Assembly (NCBI RefSeq): GCF_030435805.1
Contig: NC_081305.1
Coordinates: 56,082,001-56,146,000 of the forward strand
Direction of reading: 5' to 3'
Source of the DNA: Mustela lutreola
Lineage: Eukaryota > Chordata > Mammalia > Carnivora > Mustelidae
Length of the DNA stretch: 64,000 bases
Shown here piece after piece: positions 33,471 to 50,200 of this stretch (positions within the stretch are counted from its first letter, which is position 1; each line of letters opens with the position of its first letter). The translations under genes were made by a program, and so were the position numbers. Under the pieces are notes generated by a model. That model searched no databases. It was not told where the DNA came from and was given only the letters and a program-made list of their open reading frames with translations.

Positions 33471-34655
33471 CAATACATACCTTTCTTTCCTGCGTTTTCT
33501 TTTCTCTCCATTTCTGACCCTCTTTGGCTGTCTGTGCCTTGACTGTCTGTTCCAAATTCTTTATCTGAATGCCTGTCTTTCTGACTCCACGCTGTCCTTT
33601 GATGTCCCTTGGTCTGTTTCTGGGTCTCTCTCCCTCTCTCTGGGTCTCTGCCATCTCTTCCTCTCTGGTGAGCTCTTTCTCTGCATCAGGCTCTCTACTC
33701 AGAGGGGGGTGTGTGTGTGTTTGTGTATGTGTGTGTCTCTTTCTCTATGTTTCTGTGTCTCTCTCTTTGAGTTTGGCTGTTGTCTCTCTGTCTTTGAATC
33801 TCTTCTCAGTTTCTGTTTCTCCCCACCCCCACCCCCTTGGCCTGGCAGCTTCTTCTCCCTTCTCTGACCGGTGGGATGGGCGTTTCTGTTCCTATGGCCA
33901 AGTGTGTGTCTCTGTACGTCTCTCTCTGCCTCCACCAGTATCTCCCGTTCTCTCTCTCACACTCTGTCTCTGACTGTGTGTCTCTGTCTCTCTCCTCCTC
34001 CCCCCCACTCCCCCGCCTCCCCGTTCCCCTATTTCCAGCACGCAGGTCTCCCTCCGCCATGTCTCCCCGCATCTACCTCGGGCTCCCCTTCCCCTCCTAA
34101 GCCTCTGCAGTCCTTCGACCTCACCTCGGCTGCCTCCCCTCGGCCTTCCCGGCTCCTCCTCCCGGCGCTCGGTCCCTCTCCAAGTCTCTGCCTCCCCCTC
34201 CTGGTCAGCTGCCCGCACCGCACCCCGGTCTCCCAGGGGATCCCTCAGCTCGGTTAAGGCGGCCCCCAGCCGAGGCCGACTGGAGCACTGGGCGGGGGCT
34301 GCAGGCGCCACTAAGGCTCCAACCCGGGTCCGCACCAGCCGGGGTACCCCGGATCCTCCGGCACCAGCGGCCTGGAGCACGGAGACCTCGGAGGACTCCC
34401 CCAGCTCCACCTTAAGCGCCCCCCCCCTTCTCCCTTCTGCGGAGGCTGGGAACTGCCAGCTCCGGGCCCCAGGTGTCCAGGCCACCCCCCCACCCCTCCG
34501 TCCCCCTCCCCCGGCACAGCTGGAAGCTGGATATTAGCCCCCAATGACCCCTCCATCCTGCCCCTTGGTCTCTCCCCACACCAGTCCGAGGACTGTTTGC
34601 TGCTGTGAGATCACTCCCCCCCCCCCCCCCCCCGCCAACAACAACGGCAAAAAAA

Positions 34656-35035
34656 TTAAATAACACCCAGAGAGAGATCAGAGAGGGAGGGGGAGGAGGG
34701 AGCGAGGATGAGGGAAGAGAGAGACGGCGAAACAGGAGAGGCAGAAGAGGAGGAGGTGGGGAGACTGGGCGAGAAAGAAGCAGGAGAGGAGGGAGACCGG
34801 GAGGAGGAGAGAGAAGCAGGATGGAGACATGGGGTTAGGTGGCTCCGGGGAGCTGAAGAAAAGAGAGCAAAGAGGGGGTGTGGATTAGAAACCAGGAGGT
34901 AACCCCGGGGAGAAGCAGGAGGCAGAGAAAGGGGTAGGAAGATCGGGAGGTAGAGGGAGGCTGGAGGGTTGGGGAAAAGAGAAAAGGAAGGAGAGGCACA
35001 GAGAGCTGGGAGAGCAGGGAGGAGTGTATTTGGGG
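34656..35035 (+). repeat. Purine-rich (GGA/GAGA) tract upstream of CA11
   Basis: Nearly all bases on the plus strand are A or G for several hundred bases (for example GGAGGGGGAGGAGGGAGCGA). A poly-C run near 34614-34634 precedes it. It ends about 160 bp before the CA11 start codon, so it overlaps the likely promoter or 5'UTR. Confidence 0.8.
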
Positions 35036-35198
35036 GGTCTCAGTTCCCGGCTGCCTCGGTGTTTGGGGAACTGGACTCCCTGTAGGGAGGAGAGGCAGGC
35101 TGGAAGTCCTGGAGGGACAGGGTCCCACAGAGCAGGGAAGGAGGAGCTGAGAGAGGGGCCAGGACGCTGGGAGGGGGTTGCTCAGAGGCCTCCCAGGG

Positions 35199-40114
<4,916 letters not shown>

Positions 40115-40191
40115 GACTCCCCATCGAGGATTGTGCCTGTCCTTTCCAAGCCTCCCCACACGGGGAGGGGAGTCACCCCCAAAACAAAGCT

Positions 40192-40197
40192 ATTAAA
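40192..40197 (+). terminator. CA11: CA11 polyadenylation signal
   Basis: ATTAAA, 78 bp after the CA11 stop codon. No AATAAA lies nearer. Confidence 0.55.
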
Positions 40198-40419
40198 GGG
40201 ACAGAATACTTCCTGTTTCTTAGTGGTCTGATTCTGGGCGCGGCGGGGAAACATTTGGGTCGTGAAAAACAGCAGCCTTCTAGAAACCAATCTCCGTCTT
40301 CCTAAACCGCACTGCTCGTTTTTTTTTTTTTTTTGCTTCCGGTTTCCCAAAACCGTCATTTAGACTGGCGGCTCCTTTAAGCCGCGGCTCTTTCACTACC
40401 CCCCCAACTCACCCTCCCC

Positions 40420-41380
40420 ATCGGGCAGCACGCGCAGAGCCATGTGCTTCCCCCTCCCGCCTGCCTCATTGGCCCGAAATGGGTCACGGTCCCGCCCCCA
40501 GTGCCGTCTCCCATTGGGCAAATGTAGGTCAGGGTCCCGCCTCCCACCTAAAGGCACTGCAACTTCTCGCACGGAACCCTTCACGCGCCCTCCCGGGCCT
40601 CGGCGGATCCGGGGGTCCCATTGGCCGTGCATCTCGAGGGGTCAAGACGCGATTGGCCCGCTCTTTCAGCCGGAGGGCGGCACGCGGCTGGGGTCCTCGG
40701 CCCAAGCAGCTAGCGGGGGCTAATAGGAGGGGTGCGCGCTGTGGCGTCGAGTGTTTTGGTTTGGCTTTTTTTTTTTTTTTTTTTTCCGCGAAAGAAGTTT
40801 GCGTTGGCCACGCCTCAAGGAGGCCGCCTCCTCTTGCCCCCTCCCCCGCCCCTCCGCGCACACCTCTTGGTGCAGATTGCAGAGCGCCTTCCGCTGAGAG
40901 AGCTGCAGATTTTGCAAGAGCAAGGCTCGCCCACCGTGTAGAAGGAGCGCCTTGTGTCCCCTTGAACTCTGGACTGCAAAGAACCCGCTGCCTGATTTGA
41001 TCAACCCCTCACTCAGACTGCATGGTCTCCAGGGACCCTCTTGAGTTGCACGTTTCTGCACCGAGGACTGCAAATCCCCGTCACTCCTAGGATTTGCAGT
41101 GTTCTGGATACTGGAGGCTCGCAAGCTACGCTCGCCCGCCCCTGGGCAGGCACTCGCCCGAACCACTGGAGTGTGCCTCTAACTGGCAGGCCGGCTCTTC
41201 GCCTCTCCATGAGCCCCTGAGCCTGCGGGCAGGTGCCCGGTGATGGCGCGGCCCGTGAGCGACAGGACCCCGGCCCCCCTGCTGCTGGGCGGCCCAGCCG
41301 GGGCCCCCCCTGGCGGGGGAGCGCTGCTTGGGCTGCGGAGCCTTCTGCAGGGGACCAGCAAACCCAAAGACCCAGCCAGC
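40420..41380 (+). promoter_or_regulatory. DBP: DBP promoter and 5'UTR region, CpG-rich
   Basis: GC- and CpG-rich sequence rises about 0.8 kb before the DBP start, with several ATTGG/CCAAT-type boxes (40467, 40512, 40617, 40650). It also contains a poly-T run at 40767-40787. The exact transcription start was not determined. CA11 ends only about 0.2 kb upstream of this region. Confidence 0.55.
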
Positions 41381-44300
41381 TGTGAGTTCTAGCCCCCCTC
41401 TATCCTAACCCGGACACCCTACTCCCTCAGGGATTCAAGTGCTGGGACGGGGGGCTCCTCTTACGTGTCGAGAGTCCATCTTCCAACCGTCATCTGCCCA
41501 GTTACTAAGGTGTTTAGGCCCCTAGATCTCTCAGCACCCAGGATCCAAAAGTACCTGCGCTCAAGCCCGTCCAAGAGGAGGACCCAGGAGTCCCCCAGAG
41601 TCCTCCTCTCCGAGGACCTGAGAGTCTGGGCCTAAGCCCCCCCCCCCCCCGCATTCTTTGGTCCTGAACGTCTGGACCCCTGGGGTCCAGGGAGGAGGGA
41701 GGGGGTGTGTCTGATGCTCACACGGTAGTGACACGGGCTTGGGCGGGGCCTCCTGGGGTCACATGGAGTCTAGGGATGAGGAATGTGCCCCAGGAATAGA
41801 GCCCCTTCCTGCCCCTTACATAGTGTGGGGGTGGGGAGAAGAGGCCACAGTGAGCAGGGGTAGGCTACAGAGAAATTACAGAACTGTCATTTTTTTCCCC
41901 TCTCACCTGCCCAACCCTCCATCTACCTCTGTCTGAACTTCCGTCCCCCTTCTGTCTATCTATCCCTTCCCTGGTCTGTGTCCTACCCCTCTCTGGGTCC
42001 CTATCCTCCCCTCTTTCTGAGTCTCTGTCCCTCTCTCGGTTTCTGTCCCCCTCTGTCTGTGCCGCCCACGTCTGTGCCTTCTCTCTCTGGGTCTCTTCTC
42101 TTTGGGTCCTTGCCTTCTCTCCTGTCTGTTCCTCTTCCCCGCCTGTTCCCTCTTTGGATCTCCGCCCTGTGGGTCTCTATCTCCCCTTTCTTCGTGTATT
42201 TCTGTCCTGGGGTCTCTTGTCCATCTCTTTCTTCTCGCCCGCTCATTCCCTGGCCTGCAGGTCTCCTGAAGGAAAAGGAGCGCAAGGCGGCTCCGCCTGC
42301 AGCCACGGTCCCCGGGCCCGGCCTGGAGACGGCGAGCCCGGCGGATGCCCCAGCTGGGGCAGTGCTGGGCGGCGGGTCCCCGCGGGGGCGCCCGGGGGCC
42401 GCACCTGGCCCGGGTCTGTTGGCGCCGCTGCTGTGGGAGCGGACGCTGCCGTTCGGCGACGTGGAGTACGTGGACCTGGACGCCTTCTTGCTGGAGCACG
42501 GGCTCCCGCCCAGCCCGCCGCCCCCCGGCGGCCCTTCACCGACGCCCTCCCCCGTGCGCACGCCCGCACCCTCCCCGGGGCCGGGTTCCTGCGGCTCAGC
42601 TTCCCCTCGTTCCTCCCCGGGGCACGCCCCCACCCGGGCTGCCCTCGGGGCCGCGGGCGGCCACCGCGCAGGTGCGACGGCGGGGGCGGGGCAGGACCCT
42701 GGAGGGGCGGGGCTTGGGCTTCAGGGGCAGGGCTGTGCCGCACTTGGCCGGGGACCTTGGGGCTGGGGTTGTGCGCCCAAATTCTGGGTCCACGCAGTAG
42801 CGAGATGTTGGGAGAGGAGGCCGGATTCTTTGTCCCGTAATGCATCAGAGACTGGGTCTCCTGGATCCATTGGAGATGAAGGACTTGGGATCTCAAATTC
42901 TAGGAAGCCTTTCCTGTGGGGCGGTAGTGAGGACTTTTCTTTGGGACGTGGTGAGAGAAGGTCCGGATACTCGAGGAGCCGGGATTGGGATCCCAGAACA
43001 CCGGAATTATTTGCTGGGGAGTGAAGTGCACTCTGGAATCTGGGCGCGGAGTCAGTGGAGTTGGGGAAGGACTGCTACTCCTAGGCCCTCTATAGGAGAG
43101 AAAGCAAGGTCTGGGTACAGACTTCTATTTTACCAGGACATAAAAGACTGGCACCCCTAGCTGCTGGATCCTCCCGTGGAGAGGAGCTAGGGCCCGGGGT
43201 CCCGGAGTCGTCTAGAGGGGAAAAAAGATCTTCATTCTGGGTCTTCTGTTGCAGCGAGGACCGAGAGCTTCCTATGTTCCTGGGAGAGGAGGGGCTTGGG
43301 AATCCCAGAATCATGTGATCCCAGTGGCGAGGGAGAAGGTCCAGGGTTCCGTTTGTGCCCATGTTCCCCAGACACCAGGAGGGCCTGGATCTTTGGAGCT
43401 TGAGAGGTTTGAGCTGAGAGACTCCAGGGGGCAAAAGGAAAAGTGTGTTTCCTCGGGCACTTGGGGGTCTCCACGGGCAGACTGCAGGTTGGGAATTCCT
43501 GGACACACCTGCCCCTGGCCGGACCTCTAGGCAGAACCGGGGCCCCCTCTTTCCCAGCCGCACATTCCCGCGCCACGTGAGTCCTCTCCTCCCTCCTCCC
43601 TGCTCCTCACTTCGCGCAGGCGCGGTCACACAGAGGGGGGGCGGGGCCTGAGGAACTAGAGGGCGCCCGTGGCGGGGGGGGGGGGGGGGAACGGGAAAGC
43701 TGGCGCCCACACGTGACTGGCCCTGAACCTGTATCCTCAGCTGACCCCGGCATGCTCGCTCTTAAAGGCACAGTCCGGCCGTACCCCCTCCCTTGAACCA
43801 GCCTTCCCCAAACCTCATTCATTTCTGCTTTTCTTCCTTACCCGTTTGGGCCAGTTAGCTGTTAAGCGGCGCACCTGAAGTCTTTTCAGTGCACTGGATT
43901 TCTTTCTTCTGAACAGCCTTGGGGTCTAGGCTTTGGTCAGGGATTCAGTAGGCAGGATTCAGGCTAGGTAATGGGAAAGGAGCTAACTCTGCAAATTTGA
44001 AGGCCTGGGGTTTCAGAAGCAATAGAACAGGCTCGTGTGTTACTTAGGGCGTGTCAGTTGTCATTGGGCCTGTTTCCCTGTTTGTGAAAGTGGAATTGGT
44101 TCCATGATGTCTAAGCACCTTTGTAGCTTCGGGAACCTTCCTGTTTTACATTAGAGAGGTTAATCTCTGGAGGGCCTTGTGGTGGATCTCATTAGGGCCT
44201 TCCTTGTGGTCAAAGATATACCTGAGCAGGGGGTACTCTGAACCTCCCCCCCAAGTAAATACACACTCAGGAAGCACATTCTGTTTCCCCAAGGCCTGAC

Positions 44301-46166
44301 CTCCCGGGACACACCCAGCCCGGTGGACCCAGACACGGTGGAGGTGCTGATGACATTTGAACCTGACCCAGCTGATTTAGCCCTGTCAAGCATTCCCGGC
44401 CATGAGACCTTTGACCCTCGGAGACATCGCTTCTCAGAGGAGGAGCTGAAACCCCAGCCCATCATGAAGAAGGCTCGGAAGATCCAGGTGCCAGAGGAGC
44501 AGAAGGTGAGCCCTGCCGGATGTAGGCTGCAGGCATGGCCCCTACAGGTCCCACAGCCAGGGATGGCCCTTTCCTCACAGACAGGCCTGGGCTTTTCACT
44601 GCGGTTAGCTCTCAGGTTCTCTTAACCTGCAGCCAAGCATCAGTCGTCCACAGCCATGGGGCACAAAGGAGACCAAAGTTTCAGCTTGAGATTTACGAAG
44701 ATGGTATCATTGTGGGACGCAGACTCAGCTAGCCCTGCTGGAACCACTCCTACAGGCTTGGAGCTTTGACCAGGCCCTGTTGCTAAGGACAGCATCTCTT
44801 AGCAGTAGCATCAGTCTGTTTCTTCTGAGCCACTACCTGGGCTGGGTCTGGTCCTTTGACCTCTGCTTTGGGGCATTCTGCAGGGTGCTTCCATCTGCCT
44901 GGGATGCAGACTTTGCCAGCCCTGGGCCTTGTTTTCTGGGCCTTGGCTGCTCATTGATGAGAGGCCTTGAGTTCCCATTAGCAGCCAGAGCCACATTCTG
45001 ATCTGGGCAGTGAATTTTTTTTTTTTTTTTCTTGCTGCTTTGCCAGTAAGGGGTTCCTGGGCTCCTCTCACTGGACTTCACCATAACTACCTGAAACACT
45101 GAGGACTGACCTGTAAACGCAGTCTAGACCAGTGGTCTAGACCTGTCACAGGGCCTGGACTGGATTTGCCCTAGTAAGTGGGAACTAGGCTTTAATGACA
45201 TGGGGGGTGGGAGGAGAGCATCTTGTGGACCTCTGTGTGGTCCTCGTTCCTAAGGAGTGGTCCTCCTCTGCAGCCAGATTCTAGGACTGGAGAACTCTAA
45301 GTGTAATGGTGTGGGGAGGCTTCTTTGCTGAGGGACAGCTCTTCTAGCAGTTGGGACCCATGGGGAAGAAGGCAGCTCTCTGGCCTCTATCCAAGGCCAG
45401 AGGGTCCGAGACAGCCACAGTTACTGGAACCACTCAGATTGCTGGGGAAGGATGGGGTTGCCTTGACAATGAGGTCAAAAGGCTCCAGCTCTGGGATTTA
45501 TGGGACACAAAACCCCATTGCTAGGGAGCCTAGGCTTTCCTTAGCAACCAGGATCTGAGAAGGTGGTACATAAAGCAGTGCTTTTTACTGGAAGAAGCCC
45601 TCAGACCCTGAAGGCCCCGTTGCCAAGGAACAAGCATCCTTAGCAACCAGGGGCTAACTGTAGGGCCTTTGTCAAGCCGAGTGGTGGGGTCTGCTTCGCA
45701 CAGTGGAAACATGGGAGCCCAGTGGCTTGGAGTGGGGAGAACTAGCTCACACCTTAGTTGTTGCTAGGGGCCTGCTGCCCTTAGCAACCAGACCCTTGGG
45801 TACTCATCCTCGGAGAGCCCTGCTATCCTTTGCATCCCACTTGCTGGCGTGAAGCATCCCAGAGGGTCTCTTAGCTGTCCTCTGGTCCTTGAAGGCACAA
45901 GGAAAGCTGCTCCCCCTGGCCCTTAGTGCCTTCTCAAACCCCACCCTCAGGATGAGAAGTATTGGAGCCGGCGGTACAAGAATAACGAGGCAGCCAAGAG
46001 GTCCCGAGACGCCCGGCGGCTCAAAGAGAACCAGATATCAGTACGGGCGGCCTTCCTGGAGAAGGAGAACGCCCTGCTGCGGCAGGAAGTGGTGGCTGTG
46101 CGCCAGGAGCTGTCCCACTACCGCGCCGTGCTGTCCCGCTACCAGGCCCAGCACGGAGCCCTGTGA
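41243..46166 (+). CDS. DBP: DBP, D-box binding PAR bZIP transcription factor, four exons
   Basis: Circadian output activator that binds D-boxes (TTAYGTAA type) as homo- or heterodimers with TEF and HLF in the nucleus. Exons: 41243-41381, 42261-42671, 44294-44505, 45951-46166; GT/AG borders and phases join to 325 aa plus stop, equal to human. The N-terminus [17 protein letters not shown] is conserved. Exon 2 is proline/alanine-rich and holds [19 protein letters not shown]. Exon 3 is the proline- and acidic-rich (PAR) domain ([19 protein letters not shown] ... [17 protein letters not shown]). Exon 4 has the basic region [20 protein letters not shown] and a leucine zipper ending RYQAQHGAL. Poly(A) signal AATAAA is at 46418-46423. 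CLOCK-BMAL1 E-boxes are expected; two perfect ones lie in intron 2. The gene ends tail-to-tail with SPHK2. Confidence 0.98.
43574..43579. promoter_or_regulatory. DBP: Perfect E-box CACGTG in DBP intron 2
   Basis: CACGTG in CGCCACGTGAGTCC. Intronic E-boxes of Dbp in mouse are established CLOCK-BMAL1 sites; assignment here is by motif and position. Confidence 0.65.
43710..43715. promoter_or_regulatory. DBP: Second perfect E-box CACGTG in DBP intron 2
   Basis: CACGTG in CCCACACGTGACTGG, 136 bp after the first. A poly-G run of about 17 (43674-43689) lies between them. Confidence 0.65.
44779..45789. repeat. Four X-box-like inverted repeats in DBP intron 3
   Basis: Four units of the form RTTGCYARGG - short spacer - CYTTAGCAACC lie at 44779-44808, 45517-45550, 45619-45649 and 45760-45789; the first has a weakened right arm. 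Each could fold as a hairpin, and each arm resembles an RFX half-site. Spacing of the last three is about 100-140 bp, pointing to a diverged tandem array. Confidence 0.65.
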
Positions 46167-46417
46167 GGCTGTCCCCCGCCCCTGCCCGGCGGCCTCGCTC
46201 AGACTTGCGCCCTGACGTCCTCTTCTCTCCCCGCCCTGTGGCCCACCCGCCGGCCAGCTGGGTGCCCAGGGACGTGATGATGCAGATAAATACATTTATA
46301 TTTTTAAGAAAAAGCGAGCCTCCCCCCCCTCCCTCGCGGGGGCGGGGAGGGTCCTCTGTGTGTGCCCCTGCCACTTCGGGGACCCCATCCTCCCACCGCC
46401 TCCGTTAACACATCCTG

Positions 46418-46423
46418 AATAAA
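46418..46423 (+). terminator. DBP: DBP polyadenylation signal
   Basis: AATAAA in CCTGAATAAATCTTG, 252 bp after the DBP stop. The facing SPHK2 signal is about 215 bp further on. Confidence 0.85.
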
Positions 46424-46635
46424 TCTTGAGAACCCCAGAGCCAGCTGTTGTGGGGGAGGAGGCAGCTTCCTGGCCCCAGTTCAAGGCCATTGGGTCACAC
46501 TGGCCGCGGTCTGTGGGCAGGTCTGGGCTTCGGTCCATAGAAGGCAGGAGCTACTGGAAGCGCCTAGAATTGGATCCCCCCACGGGCTGCCGGATGCAGA
46601 AGGGGCGACGGTCTGAGAGGAATGAAGCGACTGCC

Positions 46636-46641
46636 TTTATT
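46636..46641 (-). terminator. SPHK2: SPHK2 polyadenylation signal
   Basis: Minus-strand AATAAA (plus TTTATT) about 590 bp past the SPHK2 stop, in GCAATAAAGGCAG context. Confidence 0.75.
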
Positions 46642-47228
46642 GCATAGACCTTTTCAATTGCTTTGAGGATGAGGGTCAGGGGACGCACAAGAGACAGAAG
46701 ACTGGAGAAAGGAGTTTCCCCGCCCCCACCGGCGGGGGAGGGGGGCGCTGGGAGGTACATTAGTGCAAATCCGAGCTCCGCCCCGGGGAACCTGCCCCTC
46801 TTGGGCGGATTGGCCAGTTAAGTGGAGGCACCGGAGTGGATAGGGCGAGACCCGGGCCTCCCCAGCCCATACGTGCCAGGTCCCGTCATTGGACAACGCA
46901 TAAGACAGTCTCCGCCCTCAGCGGACCTGGCCTCCCACGAGCCGGAAGCGAGGCTCTGGACCGCGCCCTGCCCTCATTGGTCAGGCACTACCCTCGGGGC
47001 CTGCCCGTTAGTCGGTGACCGGGATGACACCGACCCCCTGGAGTTAGAGCCACACTCCGTCCAACATTACCTCTAGTCCCCCGGGGGCGCGCAATCCTGA
47101 GACGGGGCAGGGATTCCTGCGTATGGGGCCTGCACCCTACCTCTAGCAGCTAGGCCATGCCCCTAGACCAGGCTCCGCCTCCTCGGAATGTCGGCCCCGC
47201 CCCTGGCGGGTTGCAAGCTTCATTAGGT

Positions 47229-50200
47229 TCAGGGCTCCCGACTGCGGCGGTGGCCGGGAGGCCCGGTGAGCAGCGTACCGAGGCCTGGGTGCACCTGCGC
47301 CTGCAGCGGCCCATACTCCACCTGCTCTCCGTCCACAGTGAGCACGCCGCGAGGCGTGAGAGGCTCGAGGCGGAAGGCACGGGCCGCAGCATAGCCCAGC
47401 TGCGGACAGCCCAGGCTGAAATGGCTGCCCCGCTCCATGGCCAGAAAAAGGCGCAGTAGCGCCGCGCGCGAGATGCCAGCACGCACCCAGCACAGGTGCA
47501 CCAGGCCATCGTCAAAGCGCGCATGGGGGGCTGCCACCAGGTCAGCCCCCAGGTGGCTGGGTGAGATGGCCAACATGAGCACAAAGTCGCCCTCCAGCGT
47601 CACCCAGCCCGGGGGCAGTGGGGTGCCCAGAGGAGGGAGCAGGTGGTCAGGTGGGCCCCTGGCAGAGGTGGCTCCCGGGGCAGCTCCCGGGGCAGCTCCC
47701 GGGACATCAGGGGAGGGAGGTGCGAGCCCAGAGGAGGCTGTGGTTTCTGGGACCCCCTCGGTGATGGGTGACAGTAAAGCCTTAGGGGAGCTAGGTGGTG
47801 AGGGCAGCAGCGGGTCTGGGGACAGTGGGGCATCTCCAGCCCCACCCCAGTCCCCAGCCAACTCTGGGCCCCCGCCATTGAGAGACAGGATGGGCAGGGG
47901 CTCAGGTGAGCCTGGCGAGGTCAGCGCAGGCTGGGGCAGGGGCAGAGGCAGGTCAGACACCGAGCGATGCAGGGGTGAGTGCGCCACAGGCGGGGCCGGT
48001 GCCGGCGCTGGGGCCGGGGCAGGGGCCAGGGTCAACTCTGACTTGGCACGGGGTAGGCCTCGGGCAGGGGCGGGAGAGGCAGGCTCTACAGCAGCGGGGA
48101 GGTAGGAGAGGCGTCCGCGGTAGGTGTGCAGGGTGGCAAGGCCCAGCACCGTGCCCAGTGTGAAGCGTGCGCTTCCCAGGGCCCTGAAGCGCTCGCTCTG
48201 GATGTCCACGTCGGACACGAAGCCCCAGGCAACGGCCAGGAAGGAGAAACAGCGGGAGCCTGAGGCCAGCGTCACAGAGAGCAGGTCCAATGGGCGGCTG
48301 CCGCCCCGGCACAGCAACAGTGAGCAGTTGAGCAGCAGGTCGACACCCAGGGCAGGTTCAAACCTTCACAGCCAGAGACGGGCGAACACCGGCGGGGAAA
48401 AGAGTAAAGGGGGTGGCATGAGAGACCCAGAGCACAGGGTGGCAGGAGAAAGACGCAGAAAGTGGGCACGCAAACAGCAGGGGGACCATGTGGCTGCCTC
48501 TGGATGGACTCTTCTGAGCTGGGATCCCTGTCTGCTCTCTCATCTGTTAAGCATTTGCTCAGTGCCCCTGTGTGTGTCTGCCACCGTTCTGGGCACAAGG
48601 GACACAGCCAGGAACAGACAGGCAGACATGTCTGGGGCAGGGGCGCAGTATGGGGAGCATCCCAGCCAGGACTGATCAACCTGACTGACCACAGACGTGC
48701 CTGGGACAGACGTGCCAGGTTGCAGGAGGGCTCACCCCTCCCCTTGCAGTGCTGGGCTGGCGGAGGCAGGACCCCACCTACCCCCCATGCTGGTTCACAG
48801 CTCCAGCCAGGGCGTTGCCCGAGCCACAGGGGAGGATGCCCACGGGTGTCTTCACAGCTTCTTCCCAGTCAGGGCGGTCTAGGAGTCCGTTCAGCACCTA
48901 CAGGGTGGGACAGCGGCCACTTGGGTCCTGGTCCCAGGGCCAGGCTCCAGAGTCCCCCAGTGCTCAGGCAGGGTACCCTTGCCCTACCTCGAACAGCAGC
49001 CCGTCTCCCGAGACTGTGACGATGCCATCCCACTCACTCAGGCTCAGTCCCTGCACCAGCTCCCGGGCGTGGTTCTGCCGTTCTGATGTGGGGAACCAGG
49101 AGGTGAGTCAGGCTGTTCCACTCTGCCCCCCCACCACGACCCTAGCCCCCTCAGAGCCCCTACTTCCAGCCTGCCATGGCCCCTACCTGTCCGGATGAGG
49201 TTGAAGGACAGCCCGGCTTCAGAAATCATGGGCAGCACGTGGTTCTTACACCACTGCCAGGCCAGACCCCGCCCCCCAAAGGGATTGACCAATAGGAGCA
49301 ATCGGGGTGGCTTAGGCAGCAGCTCAGGGGTGATTTCTGCAAAGAGAGGCGAAGGAGTCTACAGAAGCCACAGACCCAGGCCCCTCACCTCAGAAGGCGG
49401 AAATGCAAACAGCCCCCAGTGGAGGGCTGGCACAGCCGCCTGCTGGGAACTGCCTGCTGGGAACTGTTTTTCTACTGGGCTTCCGAGTGTGCAGCCCCGC
49501 CCCCCTCTCCCAGGGGCCCAGACAAAGGCAGGACTTGGGAGGCTAATCCCAGTGCCCTTTGAACCCACAGGTGGCAGGAGGGAGGAAAGCTGTGGGTTCA
49601 ACTTTCTTTATCCTCAAACGCCTGGAACCCAGGATCAGGTTACCCCCTGTGCAAGGCTCCCTCACTGTCACCAGTGGGGCCTCCACCCAGCCAGCGGGAT
49701 CCTGGAAGACCAAGGAAGCCTCCCCAGATGTGGACCCTTGAACCTTTACCTTCCTGGGCCAACTGAGGAACCTGGGTGGGGCCTCCGGCAAGAGCCTTCT
49801 CTGACTACCTGTCCCGGCACCACAGGCCGGATTAGATGCCGCCTCGGGGCTCCTGGGACGTCCTAGGGGACTTCTGTGGGGGCCTGTCACCCTGGGTGGT
49901 GACTAATCGTGTCTCAGTCTGCTGCTCTCACCAGACGGGGAGCCTCTGACTCATCTGTGTGGTCAGGGCCCATGGAAGCGGGGGAGGGGACAGAGTGAAA
50001 AATCTAGGAGAACAGCCCACACCAATCATTCTTCTCTGCCTGTGGTTTCTCTTCCTTCTGTAGCCCATCCCTGTGCATCTACCACTCTTTCAATATGGAC
50101 TGAGAGAGACAAGCCACAGACAGACACACAGGAGAGAAGAGACAGAGGTGTCCACACAGGGAAATCCACACAGATGCCAGGGTGGCCCTAGGGGAGAGCG

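Larger units (their letters stand above)
24600..35198. other. Repeat-rich NTN5-CA11 intergenic region
   Basis: No gene was recognised on either strand across about 10.6 kb. It is built mainly from CanSINEs of several ages, a split L2, MIR pieces and MaLR LTR relics, all listed separately. A (CAA)n tract lies near 25106-25140. Unique-looking gaps (24600-25600, 29960-30720, 30840-31270, 31480-32180, 33480-35198) hold no conserved frame. The last stretch turns from TCTC-rich to GGA-rich toward CA11. Confidence 0.6.

Noticed and set aside
33454-34257. Long leucine/serine-rich open frames on both strands
   Set aside because: They come from (TCTG/TCTC)n-type low-complexity sequence.
41978-43024. 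348-codon frame running through DBP exon 2 and both flanking introns
   Set aside because: Only 42261-42671 is the DBP exon; the ends are TCTC-rich intron 1 and intron 2 read-through.
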